Under the pieces are notes generated by a model, which ran no database searches, was not told the DNA's origin, and was given only the letters and a program-made list of their open reading frames with translations. A program made the translations under genes and the position numbers. From WJKQ01 sp043810515 (lineage in GTDB: Bacteria; Patescibacteriota; Gracilibacteria; UBA1369; LOWO2-01-FULL-3), in assembly GCA_043810515.1 (NCBI GenBank), contig JBDRNZ010000019.1, positions 1-64,000 on the forward strand: DNA of 64,000 nt, written 5' to 3'. Position 1 is the stretch's first letter. Each line of letters begins with the position of its first letter. Shown in pieces: positions 25,827-35,287 of the stretch.

Positions 25827-26384
25827 TCAGTCCAGTTTTACTATTTTGTATTCAATCGCACCAGCCGGCACAGCAACTTTTATAAGATCGCCTTTTTGCT
25901 TATCTAAAAGAGCATTTCCAACAGGTGATTCATTTGAAATTTTTCCGCCAAAAGGATCAGCCTCGGTAGATCCGACTATAGTGTAGGTTTCGAGTTCCTC
26001 GCGGTTTTTTGTAATATTTTTCAGATAAACCGTTGTCCCGAGCTGAACAGTTTTTGTAACTCTATGGACACCTGAAATAATTTTGACATTCTTTACCTTC
26101 TCCTCAAGCTCAAGAATACGCCCCTCAACAAAAGCCTGCTCATTTTTCGCCTCTTCATATTCAGAGTTCTCCGAAAGATCACCATACGAAATAGCTTCCT
26201 TGATTCTCGCAGCAACCTCACGTCTCCTCACATTTTTCAGATAATCAAGCTCCTCAATAAGTTTGTTCAAACCTTCCCTAGTTATAAGAGTGAGCTTTTT
26301 GCCGCTATCATCATAAAAATCCTCTTGTGGAATCTGCTCAGGCGCAGCAACTTTTTTCTTTTTAACTGTTTTTTTTGGACTCAT
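25827..26384 (-). CDS. greA: Transcription elongation factor GreA
   Basis: 185 residues from the ATG at 26384. The open frame extends upstream into rpoD, but the GreA domain and a Lys-rich extension begin at MSPKKTVKKKK. The N-terminal coiled coil carries the tip acidic residues (ISYGDLSENSEYEEAK), and the FKBP-like domain ends the protein (SNESPVGNALLDKQKGD). GreA makes stalled RNA polymerase cleave its backtracked RNA. The extra 28 N-terminal residues, basic then acidic, are not usual. It follows rpoD by 22 nt. Confidence 0.94.
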   Translation of the reverse strand: MSPKKTVKKKKVAAPEQIPQEDFYDDSGKKLTLITREGLNKLIEELDYLKNVRRREVAARIKEAISYGDLSENSEYEEAKNEQAFVEGRILELEEKVKNVKIISGVHRVTKTVQLGTTVYLKNITKNREELETYTIVGSTEADPFGGKISNESPVGNALLDKQKGDLIKVAVPAGAIEYKIVKLD

Positions 26385-26406
26385 ATAAATAATTTTTAAA
26401 TTAATA

Positions 26407-27594
26407 TCAATGCGGACGAATTTTTGCGCTGGTCGGATGCTCTTTGAGTTTCTGTAAAACTTTGGCCTCAATCTGACGAATACGCTCTCTTGTGACACGG
26501 AATTCCTGGCCAACCTCTTCAAGAGTATGACCAACACCATCCCTCAACCCGAAACGCATTTCAATAATTTTTCTCTCACGCGGAGAAAGATACTGAAGCA
26601 TTTCATGAATATTTTCCTTTAATAATTGACGGTTTGTGGCTTCCGCGGGCGAAAGCGCCTCGTCATCCTCAATAAAATCACCAAGCTTGCTATCCTCCTC
26701 GGTACCCACAGGCGCCTCAAGAGAAACGATATCCTGGGAAATTTTCATAATATGACGCACCTTTTTCACCTCCATATCCATCTCGGCAGCAAGCTCCTCG
26801 ACCAAAGGTTCACGACCAAGCTCCTGCACAAGTCGCCTTTGCGCATGTGTAAGCTTATTTATCGTTTCAACCATATGAACGGGAATACGTATCGTCCTTG
26901 CCTGATCCGCAATCGCACGTGTTATAGCCTGACGAATCCACCATGTGGCATATGTTGAAAATTTAAAACCTCTGTTTGGATCAAATTTTTCAACAGCTCT
27001 GAAAAGACCGATATTACCTTCCTGGATAAGATCCAGAAAAGACAGGCCTCTTCCTATATATTTTTTTGCAATACTTACAACAAGCCTTAGGTTTGCTTCA
27101 GCCAGTTTAGCTTTCGCGGACTGATCACCTCTTGCAATACGACGCGCCAGGTCAACCTCTTCCTTCGCGGTAAGAAGCGAAACTCTTCCAATTTCACACA
27201 GATAAAGCCTTATGGAATCATTTGCAATTTCTCTGAATTCGGCCTCCTTTTTAAGTTTTTTCTCTTTTCTGTTAGTAGCCCGTACCTTTGCGCTCGCGGC
27301 AGCATCCGCAGTCAGATCAGCACCTCCGGAAATATCCTCAGCCGCCCATTCGTCAGCGTCAACAATCAAAGAATCCTTGGTATCAAGAACCTCGACACCA
27401 AGATCCATAAAAAGACTATATATTTCATCAAGCAAAATAAGGTCATCCTCTATATTCGGCATAGCCTTCAACAACTCCTGCTGTGTCACAAACCCCTGCG
27501 TCTTGCCTTTTTTGACAAGATCTCTGACTTCTTTTGGGAATTTCTCAAGCTGATCATCAGAGGGTTGCGCTATAAATTTGCTTGTTCTTGCCAT
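26407..27594 (-). CDS. rpoD: Primary sigma factor RpoD (sigma-70)
   Basis: 395 residues. Region 1.1-like start ([24 protein letters not shown]), region 1.2 ([22 protein letters not shown]), region 2 ([40 protein letters not shown]), region 3 and region 4 ([21 protein letters not shown]) are all present. The long spacer domain of proteobacterial RpoD is absent. This factor should read the TTGACA/TATAAT promoters seen in this window. It lies between dnaG and greA in the classic dnaG-rpoD order. Confidence 0.96.
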   Translation of the reverse strand: MARTSKFIAQPSDDQLEKFPKEVRDLVKKGKTQGFVTQQELLKAMPNIEDDLILLDEIYSLFMDLGVEVLDTKDSLIVDADEWAAEDISGGADLTADAAASAKVRATNRKEKKLKKEAEFREIANDSIRLYLCEIGRVSLLTAKEEVDLARRIARGDQSAKAKLAEANLRLVVSIAKKYIGRGLSFLDLIQEGNIGLFRAVEKFDPNRGFKFSTYATWWIRQAITRAIADQARTIRIPVHMVETINKLTHAQRRLVQELGREPLVEELAAEMDMEVKKVRHIMKISQDIVSLEAPVGTEEDSKLGDFIEDDEALSPAEATNRQLLKENIHEMLQYLSPRERKIIEMRFGLRDGVGHTLEEVGQEFRVTRERIRQIEAKVLQKLKEHPTSAKIRPH

Positions 27595-27629
27595 AAATTG
27601 GAATCTTGTAGTATTAAAACCTAAAATCT

Positions 27630-29390
27630 CTACCTGGACTGCAGCTCACGTTGCTCTTTCAGCAAACTCATAACTCGTCCCATGTCCTCCAGATCCTCCG
27701 CCTCCTTGATTTCACGATGCAGACGGTTCAACCGTTCATTTTTCATGTTTTTCTTTAACCTGTCAACTAATTTTCCAATCTCGACTTCCATCGCTTCCTC
27801 GGAAAACTGTCCATACTTCTCCTCGGCATAAAGCATAAGAATATCGATTTTTCCTTTATTTGAAGCGAGAAAGCCTTTATCAAAATCCCACTTCTCCTTA
27901 CCAGTTCGCACCGCATTATACTGACTAGACAGCTCCTTGTAAACCTCCCCCCACTCAGGTTCCAGGTCCCAATCAGAAACAAGATCCGCTAATTTGCGAA
28001 ACAGTCCTGGAAATTCCATTACAAGCCCGAAGATAATACTAGCCGGATCAGGACCGGCAGACACGACACTTGATTCCTCTTTTTTAGCAGGATGATCGGC
28101 CGGCAGTCTGAAATTCTCAATTTCATCATACAAAAAACCGGAAGCAATATTCATCTTTCCGGCAAGTTCGCGCACATAAAAATCCTTTACCGAAGACGAC
28201 ATCACCTTAAATAAAGGAAGAAGCTCTTTTATTACAACCGTTCTGCCTTCAAGAGCTGAGACATCGTTATCCGTAACAAGTTTATCTATATAAAAACTAA
28301 CAAAATCCTTCGCACCATCAATAAACTCCTTAAACTTATCCGCACCTCCTGAAAGAACGGCCTCGGCCGGATCTTTTCCTTCAAACCCGCCTATGGTCTT
28401 AACAAGCATTCCGGCCTTAGCAAGCATGGAGTAAGACCTTTTTGTGGCCTCAAACCCAGCATCATCAAGATCAAAGCTCGTCACAACATTTTCGGTAATC
28501 CTCTTTATAAGCCTGATTTGCTCCTCGGTAAGAGCAGTACCGGAAACCGCCGCAAGATTTTTCGCACCTTCCTGATACGGAAGAATCACATCGAAATATC
28601 CCTCAACAAGTACAATTTTACCCTCCTCTTTTACATATTTCTTGGAATGATACAGCCCATAAAGAACCTTGCTCTTGCTGTAAATTGAATTTTCCGGCGA
28701 GTTCAGATACTTGGGAGCCTGACCTTCCTTAAGCGCTCTACCACCAAACCCGCAGACTCTTCCAAGATAATCAAAAATAGGAAACATCAGCCTTCCGCGA
28801 AATTTATCGTAGACCTTTTCCGAAGCAATATTTTTCGAGGAAATAAAACCACTGTTCCATAAAACCTTCCGGCTTATTCCTTTTTTTAGAAGATATGGAT
28901 AGAGAATGTCATATCCATCGGGAGCAAATCCGATCCTAAAATCTTTTATAGTAACGTCTTTGAGTCCTCTTTTATATATATAATCAAGAACCTTTTTTCC
29001 GTCGTTAGTTTTATGCAACTGCTCCTCAAAAAATTCACACGCAAGATCGTGAGCTTTAAAATATTCATCCTTCTCGCCCTTATCCGCCTTTCCCAAAGAT
29101 TTTGAAATCTTCTCGACCTTCACACCGGCTCTGTCGGCCAAAATAGTTAGAGCTTCGGGAAATTCAACACCTTCAACTTCCTGAATAAATGTAAAAATAT
29201 CCCCGCCTTTATTGCATCCGAAGCAATGACAGATCTGCTTTTCAGCACTCACTACAAAACTGGGAGTTTTCTCACTATGAAAAGGACAAAGCCCTTTATA
29301 ATTCCGTCCGGTTTTCTTAAGCTGAACATATTGCGAAACAACATCATAAATATCAAGACGGGCCTTAATATCGGAAACAACATCAGCCAT
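27630..29390 (-). CDS. dnaG: DNA primase
   Basis: 586 residues. It makes RNA primers at the replication fork. The N-terminal zinc domain has [11 protein letters not shown] and CHCFGC. The Toprim core shows VEGYFDVI and [13 protein letters not shown], and [18 protein letters not shown] lies in between. The C-terminal helicase-binding part is present but weakly conserved. It heads the dnaG-rpoD-greA run on the - strand. A possible promoter (TTGTTT-17-TATAAG) lies just upstream. Confidence 0.95.
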   Translation of the reverse strand: MADVVSDIKARLDIYDVVSQYVQLKKTGRNYKGLCPFHSEKTPSFVVSAEKQICHCFGCNKGGDIFTFIQEVEGVEFPEALTILADRAGVKVEKISKSLGKADKGEKDEYFKAHDLACEFFEEQLHKTNDGKKVLDYIYKRGLKDVTIKDFRIGFAPDGYDILYPYLLKKGISRKVLWNSGFISSKNIASEKVYDKFRGRLMFPIFDYLGRVCGFGGRALKEGQAPKYLNSPENSIYSKSKVLYGLYHSKKYVKEEGKIVLVEGYFDVILPYQEGAKNLAAVSGTALTEEQIRLIKRITENVVTSFDLDDAGFEATKRSYSMLAKAGMLVKTIGGFEGKDPAEAVLSGGADKFKEFIDGAKDFVSFYIDKLVTDNDVSALEGRTVVIKELLPLFKVMSSSVKDFYVRELAGKMNIASGFLYDEIENFRLPADHPAKKEESSVVSAGPDPASIIFGLVMEFPGLFRKLADLVSDWDLEPEWGEVYKELSSQYNAVRTGKEKWDFDKGFLASNKGKIDILMLYAEEKYGQFSEEAMEVEIGKLVDRLKKNMKNERLNRLHREIKEAEDLEDMGRVMSLLKEQRELQSR

Positions 29391-29468
29391 AAACTTTTTG
29401 AATTTGAATTAGCACAAGTCTTATACCTAATATTTCTCCCGAAAACAATACATCGGACAGTGACGATT

Positions 29469-29497
29469 TTGACTAAAACTATTTTTTGTTGTATAAT
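29469..29497 (+). promoter_or_regulatory. Near-consensus promoter for a 59-aa gene
   Basis: TTGACT (29469-29474), 17-nt spacer, TATAAT (29492-29497). The next ATG is 26 nt downstream of the -10 box and opens the 59-codon ORF. Confidence 0.75.
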
Positions 29498-29523
29498 AAT
29501 ACCAAGTTCATAAAAATATACTC

Positions 29524-29703
29524 ATGTCAAAACTACAGCCGAGCACTCATTTCAATCGCCAGAAGCAAATGTTCTATCCTCAAAAAGGCTTCAAATCTCC
29601 ACATCTGACTGAAGATGAAACCCTTTCGCAGGAAGCAAAAGAGAAACTTCGCGAAAAAAAATCAGTCCCTCCTTCTTGGAACAAAAACAAGCGCGCTCGC
29701 TAA
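29524..29703 (+). CDS. Small basic protein, 59 aa, unknown
   Basis: The ORF reads MSKLQPSTHFNRQKQMF to NKNKRAR with no hydrophobic segment. It is basic and Lys/Gln-rich, with PPSW near the end. Nothing in it points to a known family. The case for it is the near-consensus promoter (TTGACT-17-TATAAT) directly upstream and the intact frame from that promoter to the TAA at 29701. Its last 42 nt overlap the 3' end of wecA/tagO on the other strand. It may be a small nucleic-acid- or ribosome-binding protein, but that is only suggested by charge. Confidence 0.6.
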   Translation: MSKLQPSTHFNRQKQMFYPQKGFKSPHLTEDETLSQEAKEKLREKKSVPPSWNKNKRAR

Positions 29704-30717
29704 AAGCACCATCAAAATTATAAGTCCGATAATAACGAATAATTTTTGCTGTCCGCTGACAAATGAAACAGCCACAGCCCCCAGAAGCGCGGTTACAAAA
29801 ACATACATCAAAACAACCTTCCTGGCTGATATTCCAAGATCAAGAAGCCTGTGATGCAGATGTTTCAAATCGCCTTTCCAGAACTTTTGGCCTGAAAAAA
29901 TTCTCCTCAAAAAAACCCAGAGCATGTCGAGTATCGGGATGCCAAGAACCAAAAAAGCCGTCGCAACTTTTCCGCCTGAAAAAATTGCCAGAGCCGCGAT
30001 AATAAAACCGAAAAAAGTACTTCCGCTATCCCCCATCAAAATTTTTGGTTTTGGAAAATCAAAAATAAAAAACGCCAGAGCAATCATCGCTATAATCAAA
30101 GCCAAAGTCGCAACAGCAACCTGAGACTGCGGATCTTCGTGAACTCCGGGATGAATACTTAAAATGAAAATCGTCAGCGCAGCCACAAAGCTCACACCGC
30201 TACCAAGACCTCCAATACCATCAATAAGATTCATGGTATTTAAAATAACAATCACCCACACGATCGTAAAAATAGCGGAAATTATGGGAATTCCGCGCCA
30301 GATAATACCGGAAAAATCAAGGGTTCCAAGAAAAGGAATATTTATGGAAAGAATACCTATTCCGCAAACAACAATTATCACACAGGCCGTAAACTGCACA
30401 AAAAGCCGGATCCAGGGACTTAAGGAAAACATATCGTCAAAAAAACCAACTCCAACAATCAGCCCTGCGCCAACAATCAGTCCGGCAAGCTCTTTATTAA
30501 AAGGAACAAACACCACCGCGCATACAATAAACGCAAGAAAAATCGCCAAACCACCGTAATAAGGTATTGGAGGCCGTTTGAGTCCGTATTTTTCCGGCCT
30601 GTCCATCAGCCCCAGTTTTGGGAATATTTTCATCGCGAGAAGAACCAAAACTACAGTGATCGCAAAAGCGAAAACCGCAGGCTGCCAATATTGATTTAAA
30701 ATATTCAAAAAATTCAT
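29662..30717 (-). CDS. Undecaprenyl-phosphate N-acetylglucosaminyl-1-phosphate transferase (WecA/TagO type)
   Basis: 351 residues from the ATG at 30717 (a TTG three codons upstream is also possible). It has about ten TM segments. Family motifs are GVGFFDDMFSLSP, ILNTMNLIDGIGGL, MGDSGSTFFGF and the HLHHRLLDLG loop. The His-rich loop points to the WecA/TagO branch rather than MraY. The enzyme loads a sugar-1-phosphate onto undecaprenyl phosphate to start a surface polymer. It ends the riboflavin kinase-murE-truB operon and fits with the O-antigen-ligase-like gene and manC. Confidence 0.9.
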   Translation of the reverse strand: MNFLNILNQYWQPAVFAFAITVVLVLLAMKIFPKLGLMDRPEKYGLKRPPIPYYGGLAIFLAFIVCAVVFVPFNKELAGLIVGAGLIVGVGFFDDMFSLSPWIRLFVQFTACVIIVVCGIGILSINIPFLGTLDFSGIIWRGIPIISAIFTIVWVIVILNTMNLIDGIGGLGSGVSFVAALTIFILSIHPGVHEDPQSQVAVATLALIIAMIALAFFIFDFPKPKILMGDSGSTFFGFIIAALAIFSGGKVATAFLVLGIPILDMLWVFLRRIFSGQKFWKGDLKHLHHRLLDLGISARKVVLMYVFVTALLGAVAVSFVSGQQKLFVIIGLIILMVLLASALVFVPRRRD

Positions 30718-30732
30718 ATCAGGCAAACTTTA

Positions 30733-31563
30733 TCATAATATTTGTTTTTTGTACTTAATCCCACAACCCGACCCCTCCAAAACACCAACCAGTTTTCCCT
30801 TATAAAAAGCCATAACCGCCCTCCCCTGTTCAACTTTTTTATTCTTCAAAATTCTGCCATCTTTCAGCCCCCCAAATCCCTCATCATCAAGTTCCATATG
30901 GTCAAATTTCCCAACCACTGTCTCGAGCGGTATTAATTTTGACAAATCCGCGTTTTCCACAGAAAAATCACCAACTTTTGTCCGCCTCAGCCCTTCTACA
31001 TAAGCCCCGCATCCAAGATTTTCTCCCAGGTCATTAACAAGCGAACGGATATAAGTTCCGCTCCCGCACTTAACCCTAAATGACACTTTTGGCCAGGCAA
31101 AATCAATTATTTTAAAATCATAAATCTTTATTTTCCGGGGTTTAAGTTTCACATCTTCACCTTTCCTGGCCATATCATAAGCCCGTCGCCCCTCAATCTT
31201 CAGAGCAGAAAACTTCGGAGGCATCTGCGAGATTTCGCCCAAAAACGACTTCTCAATAATCCTCTCGATATCATCTTTTTTAAAAACCGCTTCAGTATCA
31301 ACTTCTTTAATTTTTCCATCGGCATCATAAGTATCAGATTTGTACCCGAAATGCGCCAAAACTTCGTACTCCTTGTCATTCCCGACAAAAAATTCCAAAA
31401 GCTTGGTCCCCTCTCCAATGCCAACAATCAAAAGGCCCGTAGCAAGAGGATCAAGAGTCCCCGCATGACCAACTCTGCGTTCCCCGGTAATCCTCCTGAC
31501 ATTTCTGACAACGTCAAAAGAAGTCGCACCTTTTTCCTTGTCTATAAACAAAAATCCATTCAT
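30733..31563 (-). CDS. truB: tRNA pseudouridine-55 synthase
   Basis: 276 residues from the ATG at 31563; an alternative ATG at 31575 adds four residues. It converts U55 in the T loop of tRNAs to pseudouridine. GFLFIDKEKGATSFDVV, the catalytic Asp in GTLDPLATGLL, KEYEVLAHFGYKSDTYDADG and CGSGTYIRSLVNDLG are classical TruB motifs. A C-terminal PUA-like part follows. It lies between murE and wecA/tagO. Confidence 0.95.
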   Translation of the reverse strand: MNGFLFIDKEKGATSFDVVRNVRRITGERRVGHAGTLDPLATGLLIVGIGEGTKLLEFFVGNDKEYEVLAHFGYKSDTYDADGKIKEVDTEAVFKKDDIERIIEKSFLGEISQMPPKFSALKIEGRRAYDMARKGEDVKLKPRKIKIYDFKIIDFAWPKVSFRVKCGSGTYIRSLVNDLGENLGCGAYVEGLRRTKVGDFSVENADLSKLIPLETVVGKFDHMELDDEGFGGLKDGRILKNKKVEQGRAVMAFYKGKLVGVLEGSGCGIKYKKQIL

Positions 31564-31578
31564 AAAAACCCGCATTTT

Positions 31579-32928
31579 TTAAGATTGCATACGTACATTA
31601 TCCCTTTTTTCCCATTCATCAGGATGAATTTCAACCTCGACTTCGCGTTCCAAAAGATCCTCTATAACCTTTTTATCGTTCCACGGAACTTTTTTGCCGC
31701 GCACCATCATAACCTCCTCCGCCCCCTTTCCGGCAACAACAACACAATCCCCTTCCACAGCTTTTGTAAGGGCAAGCCTTATGGCTTCACGCCTGTTTGG
31801 AATTTTCCAGAAATCCTTTCCCTCAATTCTCGGAATTCCCTCAGCCACCTGCTCAATTATCACCCACTCATCCTCCTCATACGGATCATCGTCCGTCAGA
31901 ATAATATAATCCGCAAATTCATTCGCAGCCGCACCCATTTTCGGACGCTTTGCTTTATCACGCCCACCACCGGTCGCGCCAAAAACAGCAAAAAGTTTTC
32001 CGGGAGTCAGTTTGCGATAAAGCTTCAACAAACTTTCCAGAGCCTCGGTAGTATGAGCGTAATCAACTATTATGCTGTATTTCTGGCCACAATTTATATG
32101 TTCAAAACGTCCGGCAACCGTGGAACTTTCCTCAAGAGCACGTTTTATAGTCTCAACCGGAATCTGTAAAACTAGTCCGACAGAAGCCGCCGCAAGTGCG
32201 TTATAAACATTAAATTCACCGGGAAGATTAAGATCAATTGGAACGGAATTATTTGGAACATGAAGAATAAAATGCGAGCCCTCGGGTTTTTTCTCCAGCT
32301 TTTCAGCGTAAACAGTAGCCGACTTTAGACCATAACTGATTTTCCTGTCAGCCACAAACTGATTGAAAAAATTAAAATATTTGTCATCGGCATTTGTAAC
32401 GGTAACTTTCGGAATCCCGAATTTTCTCCTGCCCCTCGAAACGCTTTTAAAAAGCCCTCCCTTCGCATTGAGATATGAATTAAAACTTCCGTGATATTCA
32501 ACATGATCCAGAGTGACATTTGTAATAACGGCAACGTCAAAATTTATGCCAAAAACCCTGGACTGCGTAATAGCATGAGAGCTGACTTCAATTACCGCAT
32601 ACTTGCAGCCGGTCTTAACCATCCGTTTCAAAAGTTTCTGCAGATGAAAAGGACTCAAGGTAGTCTGTTTTGTGGCATTGGCCCAGCGCTCATCACCAAT
32701 CTGAAAATTCACAGTCGAAGTCATCCCGGCTTTATAACCGGCGGTATTCAAAATATTTGTAATCAGATTAACGGTTGTGGTCTTGCCGTTCGTGCCCGTA
32801 ACCCCGACAACAATCAGCTTGTCAGCCGGAAAAAAATAAACCAAAGCAGCCACTATCCCTTTAATTTTGTGATAAAAAAGCCTTAAAGGATGCGTCTCGG
32901 GAATAATTTTTCGTAAAAAATTCAACAT
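31579..32928 (-). CDS. murE: UDP-MurNAc-tripeptide synthetase-like Mur ligase (MurE type)
   Basis: 449 residues. The ATP-binding P-loop GVTGTNGKTT is at 42-51, far earlier than in typical MurE (about 110), so most of the N-terminal UDP-binding domain is missing. The central domain (AVIEVSSHAITQSRV, NVTLDHVEYHGSFNSY, LNAKGGLF) and the C-terminal domain (VDYAHTTEALES, FGATGGGRDKAKRP) are clear. MurE adds the third amino acid of the peptidoglycan stem. The DNPR motif that selects diaminopimelate reads DDDPYEED here, so the amino acid used is uncertain. It could also be a related Mur ligase with another substrate. Confidence 0.88.
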   Translation of the reverse strand: MLNFLRKIIPETHPLRLFYHKIKGIVAALVYFFPADKLIVVGVTGTNGKTTTVNLITNILNTAGYKAGMTSTVNFQIGDERWANATKQTTLSPFHLQKLLKRMVKTGCKYAVIEVSSHAITQSRVFGINFDVAVITNVTLDHVEYHGSFNSYLNAKGGLFKSVSRGRRKFGIPKVTVTNADDKYFNFFNQFVADRKISYGLKSATVYAEKLEKKPEGSHFILHVPNNSVPIDLNLPGEFNVYNALAAASVGLVLQIPVETIKRALEESSTVAGRFEHINCGQKYSIIVDYAHTTEALESLLKLYRKLTPGKLFAVFGATGGGRDKAKRPKMGAAANEFADYIILTDDDPYEEDEWVIIEQVAEGIPRIEGKDFWKIPNRREAIRLALTKAVEGDCVVVAGKGAEEVMMVRGKKVPWNDKKVIEDLLEREVEVEIHPDEWEKRDNVRMQS

Positions 32929-32940
32929 AAATCCATAAAT

Positions 32941-33309
32941 TTAACCTTGCGAATTATACCAGCCTTTCACAAATTCAACATCATCCGAAATCTGTTTTTT
33001 AAGATCGTCTTCATTGTCAAATTTCCGGCTGTTCCGGACTTTTTCAAGAAGCTCAACTTTAATTTCCGTTCCAACATCAACATTTCCGTCAAAAACGACA
33101 AGATATGATTCACACATCACAGGTTCATCAGAAAAAGTCGGCTTCCGCCCAACGTGAATTGCCGCTTTTTCAAATTTCCCATTCACAAAAACCCTACCGG
33201 CATAAACACCGCTCAGTAAACCTTTATATGGAATATTTAAGGTTGGAAAACCGAGCTTCCGTCCGAACCCCTTTCCCATGACAGTTTTTCCGGTAATTTT
33301 TTCAATCAT
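32941..33309 (-). CDS. Stand-alone riboflavin kinase
   Basis: 122 residues corresponding to the C-terminal half of bacterial RibF. GKGFGRKLGFPTLNI is the conserved start of the domain, followed by LLSGVYAGRVFVNG, HVGRKPTF and ESYLVVFDGNVDVG. It phosphorylates riboflavin to FMN. Normal bacteria fuse this to an FAD synthetase domain, which is absent. A separate cytidylyltransferase-like gene at 51919-52374 may do that job. It heads the - strand run riboflavin kinase-murE-truB-wecA/tagO. Confidence 0.85.
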   Translation of the reverse strand: MIEKITGKTVMGKGFGRKLGFPTLNIPYKGLLSGVYAGRVFVNGKFEKAAIHVGRKPTFSDEPVMCESYLVVFDGNVDVGTEIKVELLEKVRNSRKFDNEDDLKKQISDDVEFVKGWYNSQG

Positions 33310-33329
33310 ACGGGTATATTACAAACACT

Positions 33330-33358
33330 TTGCCAAAAATGGAACTTTTATCTACACT
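33330..33358 (+). promoter_or_regulatory. Promoter of the O-antigen-ligase-like gene
   Basis: TTGCCA (33330-33335), 17-nt spacer, TACACT (33353-33358). The ATG is only 8 nt after the -10 box, so the transcript would start almost at the start codon. Confidence 0.5.
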
Positions 33359-33366
33359 TCAGTCAC

Positions 33367-34620
33367 ATGAAAATAACAAAAACACTGCTATATATTACGC
33401 TTTTTCTCCTCCAGGCATACCTTGTCAGATTTAACATCGGGCCGTATCCGTCAAATCTTTCCGAAATTTTGATCGGACTCACGGCAATTGCCTTTTTTGC
33501 TGAAACCATAAAGGAAAAGTCATTCATTCAAAAACTGAAAAACCTGAAAAAACACTGGATAATTTTGAGCCTCGCGGGCCTGACAATTCTTTCGATAATA
33601 ATAATTCCGGTACATGACAAAACAGCCCTTTTGAGGAATTTGAAGTTTTTGTTTTTTGGAATAATTATCGGGCTGATTTTTCTGGAAACTTTTCGCAAAA
33701 ATGAAGAAAGAAAAACGGCGTTAAAATTCGCGGGCCTCGGCGCCATCGCATTCGGAATTTTCTCCGTCATCTACAACCTGCTCGGCTACAACGTAGCCCC
33801 CGACCTGAGGCTCCTCGGCCCGCTTGATGCTGCGGTTTACCTTGCGTACTACCTGACACCGTTTTTCATCTTTTTCACAATCCAATCCATCGAAAATCGA
33901 AAATCCACCGGCCGTTTTATAACGACAGATTTCATATGCGCACTACTGCTTTTAATTTTGATCCTTGCAACAAGATCAATGGGCGCGCTCGGCGGGTCAT
34001 TTCTGGTTTTGCTGATCTATTCATTCAAAAAAAATCACAAACACATCGCGTCATCCCGCCTCGCGCGCCTAATTCTCGCCTCAATCGCAATTCTTATTTC
34101 CCTCGCAACTTTCTACACAAAAATCCTTCCGACAATCCAGACCGATTATTCCAGCCTCGACGAACGAGGCGAAATCTGGGCAACCTCGCTCGACCTGCTT
34201 TCCCACCCAAAAAACCTGCTTCTCGGAGTCGGATTCGGTCAGTTTGAAGACACCTACATCAAAACGGTCGACACCGTACTCGGCCATCGCCCTCTCGATT
34301 ACTACGTCATCCAGCCTCACGACATTTTCCTTCTTTTCGTTTTTAATTACGGAATCCTCGGCCTCGCATTCATCATTTTCTGCATCTACAAAACAATCTC
34401 GCGCCTCGCGAAATCACGCACCTCTAAAACCTCTCCCCTTTCCGCCTCGGAAATTTCACTTTTCATTCTTCTGTATTTTTTCATTCACGGCCTGATCGAC
34501 ACGCCATTCTACAAAAACGACCTGATGATTCTTCTGATAATCTTCCTTGAAATGGGACTCACCTCACCGCTCCGACCTCACGCCTTAAGTCCGGAAACCA
34601 AATCCAGCAAAGCCGCATAA
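33367..34620 (+). CDS. O-antigen ligase/polymerase-like membrane protein
   Basis: 417 residues with ten or more hydrophobic segments. The large external loop and flanks have the Wzy_C/WaaL-type pattern DERGEIWATSLDLLSHPKNLLLGVGFGQF, shortened here to DERGEIW with LLGVGFGQF, and VIQPHDIFLLFVFNYGILGL (shown in part as QPHDIFLLF and NYGILGL). Such enzymes polymerise glycan repeats or transfer a lipid-linked glycan to an acceptor, including pilin or S-layer glycosylation. It may use chains begun by the nearby WecA/TagO-type enzyme. Its 3' end overlaps convergent tpiA by 43 nt. Confidence 0.82.
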   Translation: MKITKTLLYITLFLLQAYLVRFNIGPYPSNLSEILIGLTAIAFFAETIKEKSFIQKLKNLKKHWIILSLAGLTILSIIIIPVHDKTALLRNLKFLFFGIIIGLIFLETFRKNEERKTALKFAGLGAIAFGIFSVIYNLLGYNVAPDLRLLGPLDAAVYLAYYLTPFFIFFTIQSIENRKSTGRFITTDFICALLLLILILATRSMGALGGSFLVLLIYSFKKNHKHIASSRLARLILASIAILISLATFYTKILPTIQTDYSSLDERGEIWATSLDLLSHPKNLLLGVGFGQFEDTYIKTVDTVLGHRPLDYYVIQPHDIFLLFVFNYGILGLAFIIFCIYKTISRLAKSRTSKTSPLSASEISLFILLYFFIHGLIDTPFYKNDLMILLIIFLEMGLTSPLRPHALSPETKSSKAA

Positions 34621-35240
34621 GGATCAGGAGATCTTATAACCCCCGAAGCCAGAAGCACACCGACGGCTCCGAGCGAAAGCGCGATACGCACGTCCTCGCG
34701 ATCTTTTATTCCCGCACCGACCAAAACTCTGTTCTCGCCGACAAGCCTGACCGCATTTTCAATAATTTCAGGACCCGCTTTTGAAACAGAAATATCCCCG
34801 CCGATAAGCTCCGGCGGCTCCACCGCAACCAGATCCGGCTCAAAGGCAACTATTTTTTCCGCCTGCTCGGCGGTATTTGCACACGCCACCGTAAAAAGTC
34901 CAACCTCCCTGCACGCAGTGACAGCCTCTTTCAACGTATCGTATTCAAGCGGATATTCCGCATGATTAAGCAGTGTTCCATAAGCACCGAGATCCTTCAC
35001 CGAGTAGGGCAAAATATGACCCGTGTGACTGCCATATCTCACAGGATCGACATGCTGGGCAAAAACCGGGATATCAACAGCATTCACTACCCTCTCAAGA
35101 TCAAGAGCGTTCACGGCAATAGCAATGCTGGCACCTGTCTCTTTCGCTATCTTCTCATGAATTTTCGCAAGTTCGACAGCACTCGCGCCGGTAGCCTGCT
35201 CGTAAAGCTTGAAATTGACAATGATAAGCGGTAACTGCAT
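34578..35240 (-). CDS. tpiA: Triosephosphate isomerase, archaeal type
   Basis: 220 residues, about 30 shorter than usual bacterial TpiA. Key residues are K11 (VNFKLYEQATG), H93 (LLNHAEYPL) and E141 (VAVEPPELIGG). AQHVDPVRYGSHTGHILP and EPPELIGGDISVSKAGP are characteristic of the shorter archaeal form. It interconverts dihydroxyacetone phosphate and glyceraldehyde-3-phosphate. Acquisition from an archaeon, or descent from a common CPR form, is inferred. A promoter lies upstream and the 3' end overlaps the convergent ligase gene. Confidence 0.92.
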   Translation of the reverse strand: MQLPLIIVNFKLYEQATGASAVELAKIHEKIAKETGASIAIAVNALDLERVVNAVDIPVFAQHVDPVRYGSHTGHILPYSVKDLGAYGTLLNHAEYPLEYDTLKEAVTACREVGLFTVACANTAEQAEKIVAFEPDLVAVEPPELIGGDISVSKAGPEIIENAVRLVGENRVLVGAGIKDREDVRIALSLGAVGVLLASGVIRSPDPYAALLDLVSGLKA

Positions 35241-35258
35241 ATGTTGAAATATACAAAG

Positions 35259-35287
35259 ATTGTACTCTTAAATAAATTGACGCTCAA
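35259..35287 (-). promoter_or_regulatory. Promoter of tpiA
   Basis: On the - strand: TTGAGC (35287-35282), 17-nt spacer, TACAAT (35264-35259), 18 nt before the ATG. It overlaps the -35 region of the divergent giant-gene promoter, so the two may compete. Confidence 0.5.

Noticed and set aside
26385..26540. N-terminal extension of greA into rpoD
   Set aside because: The added 52 residues are translated rpoD shadow sequence; ATG 26384 begins the recognisable GreA.
31351..32169. 272-codon + strand frame opposite truB/murE
   Set aside because: It lies antisense to two clear genes, and its composition is that of reversed coding sequence.
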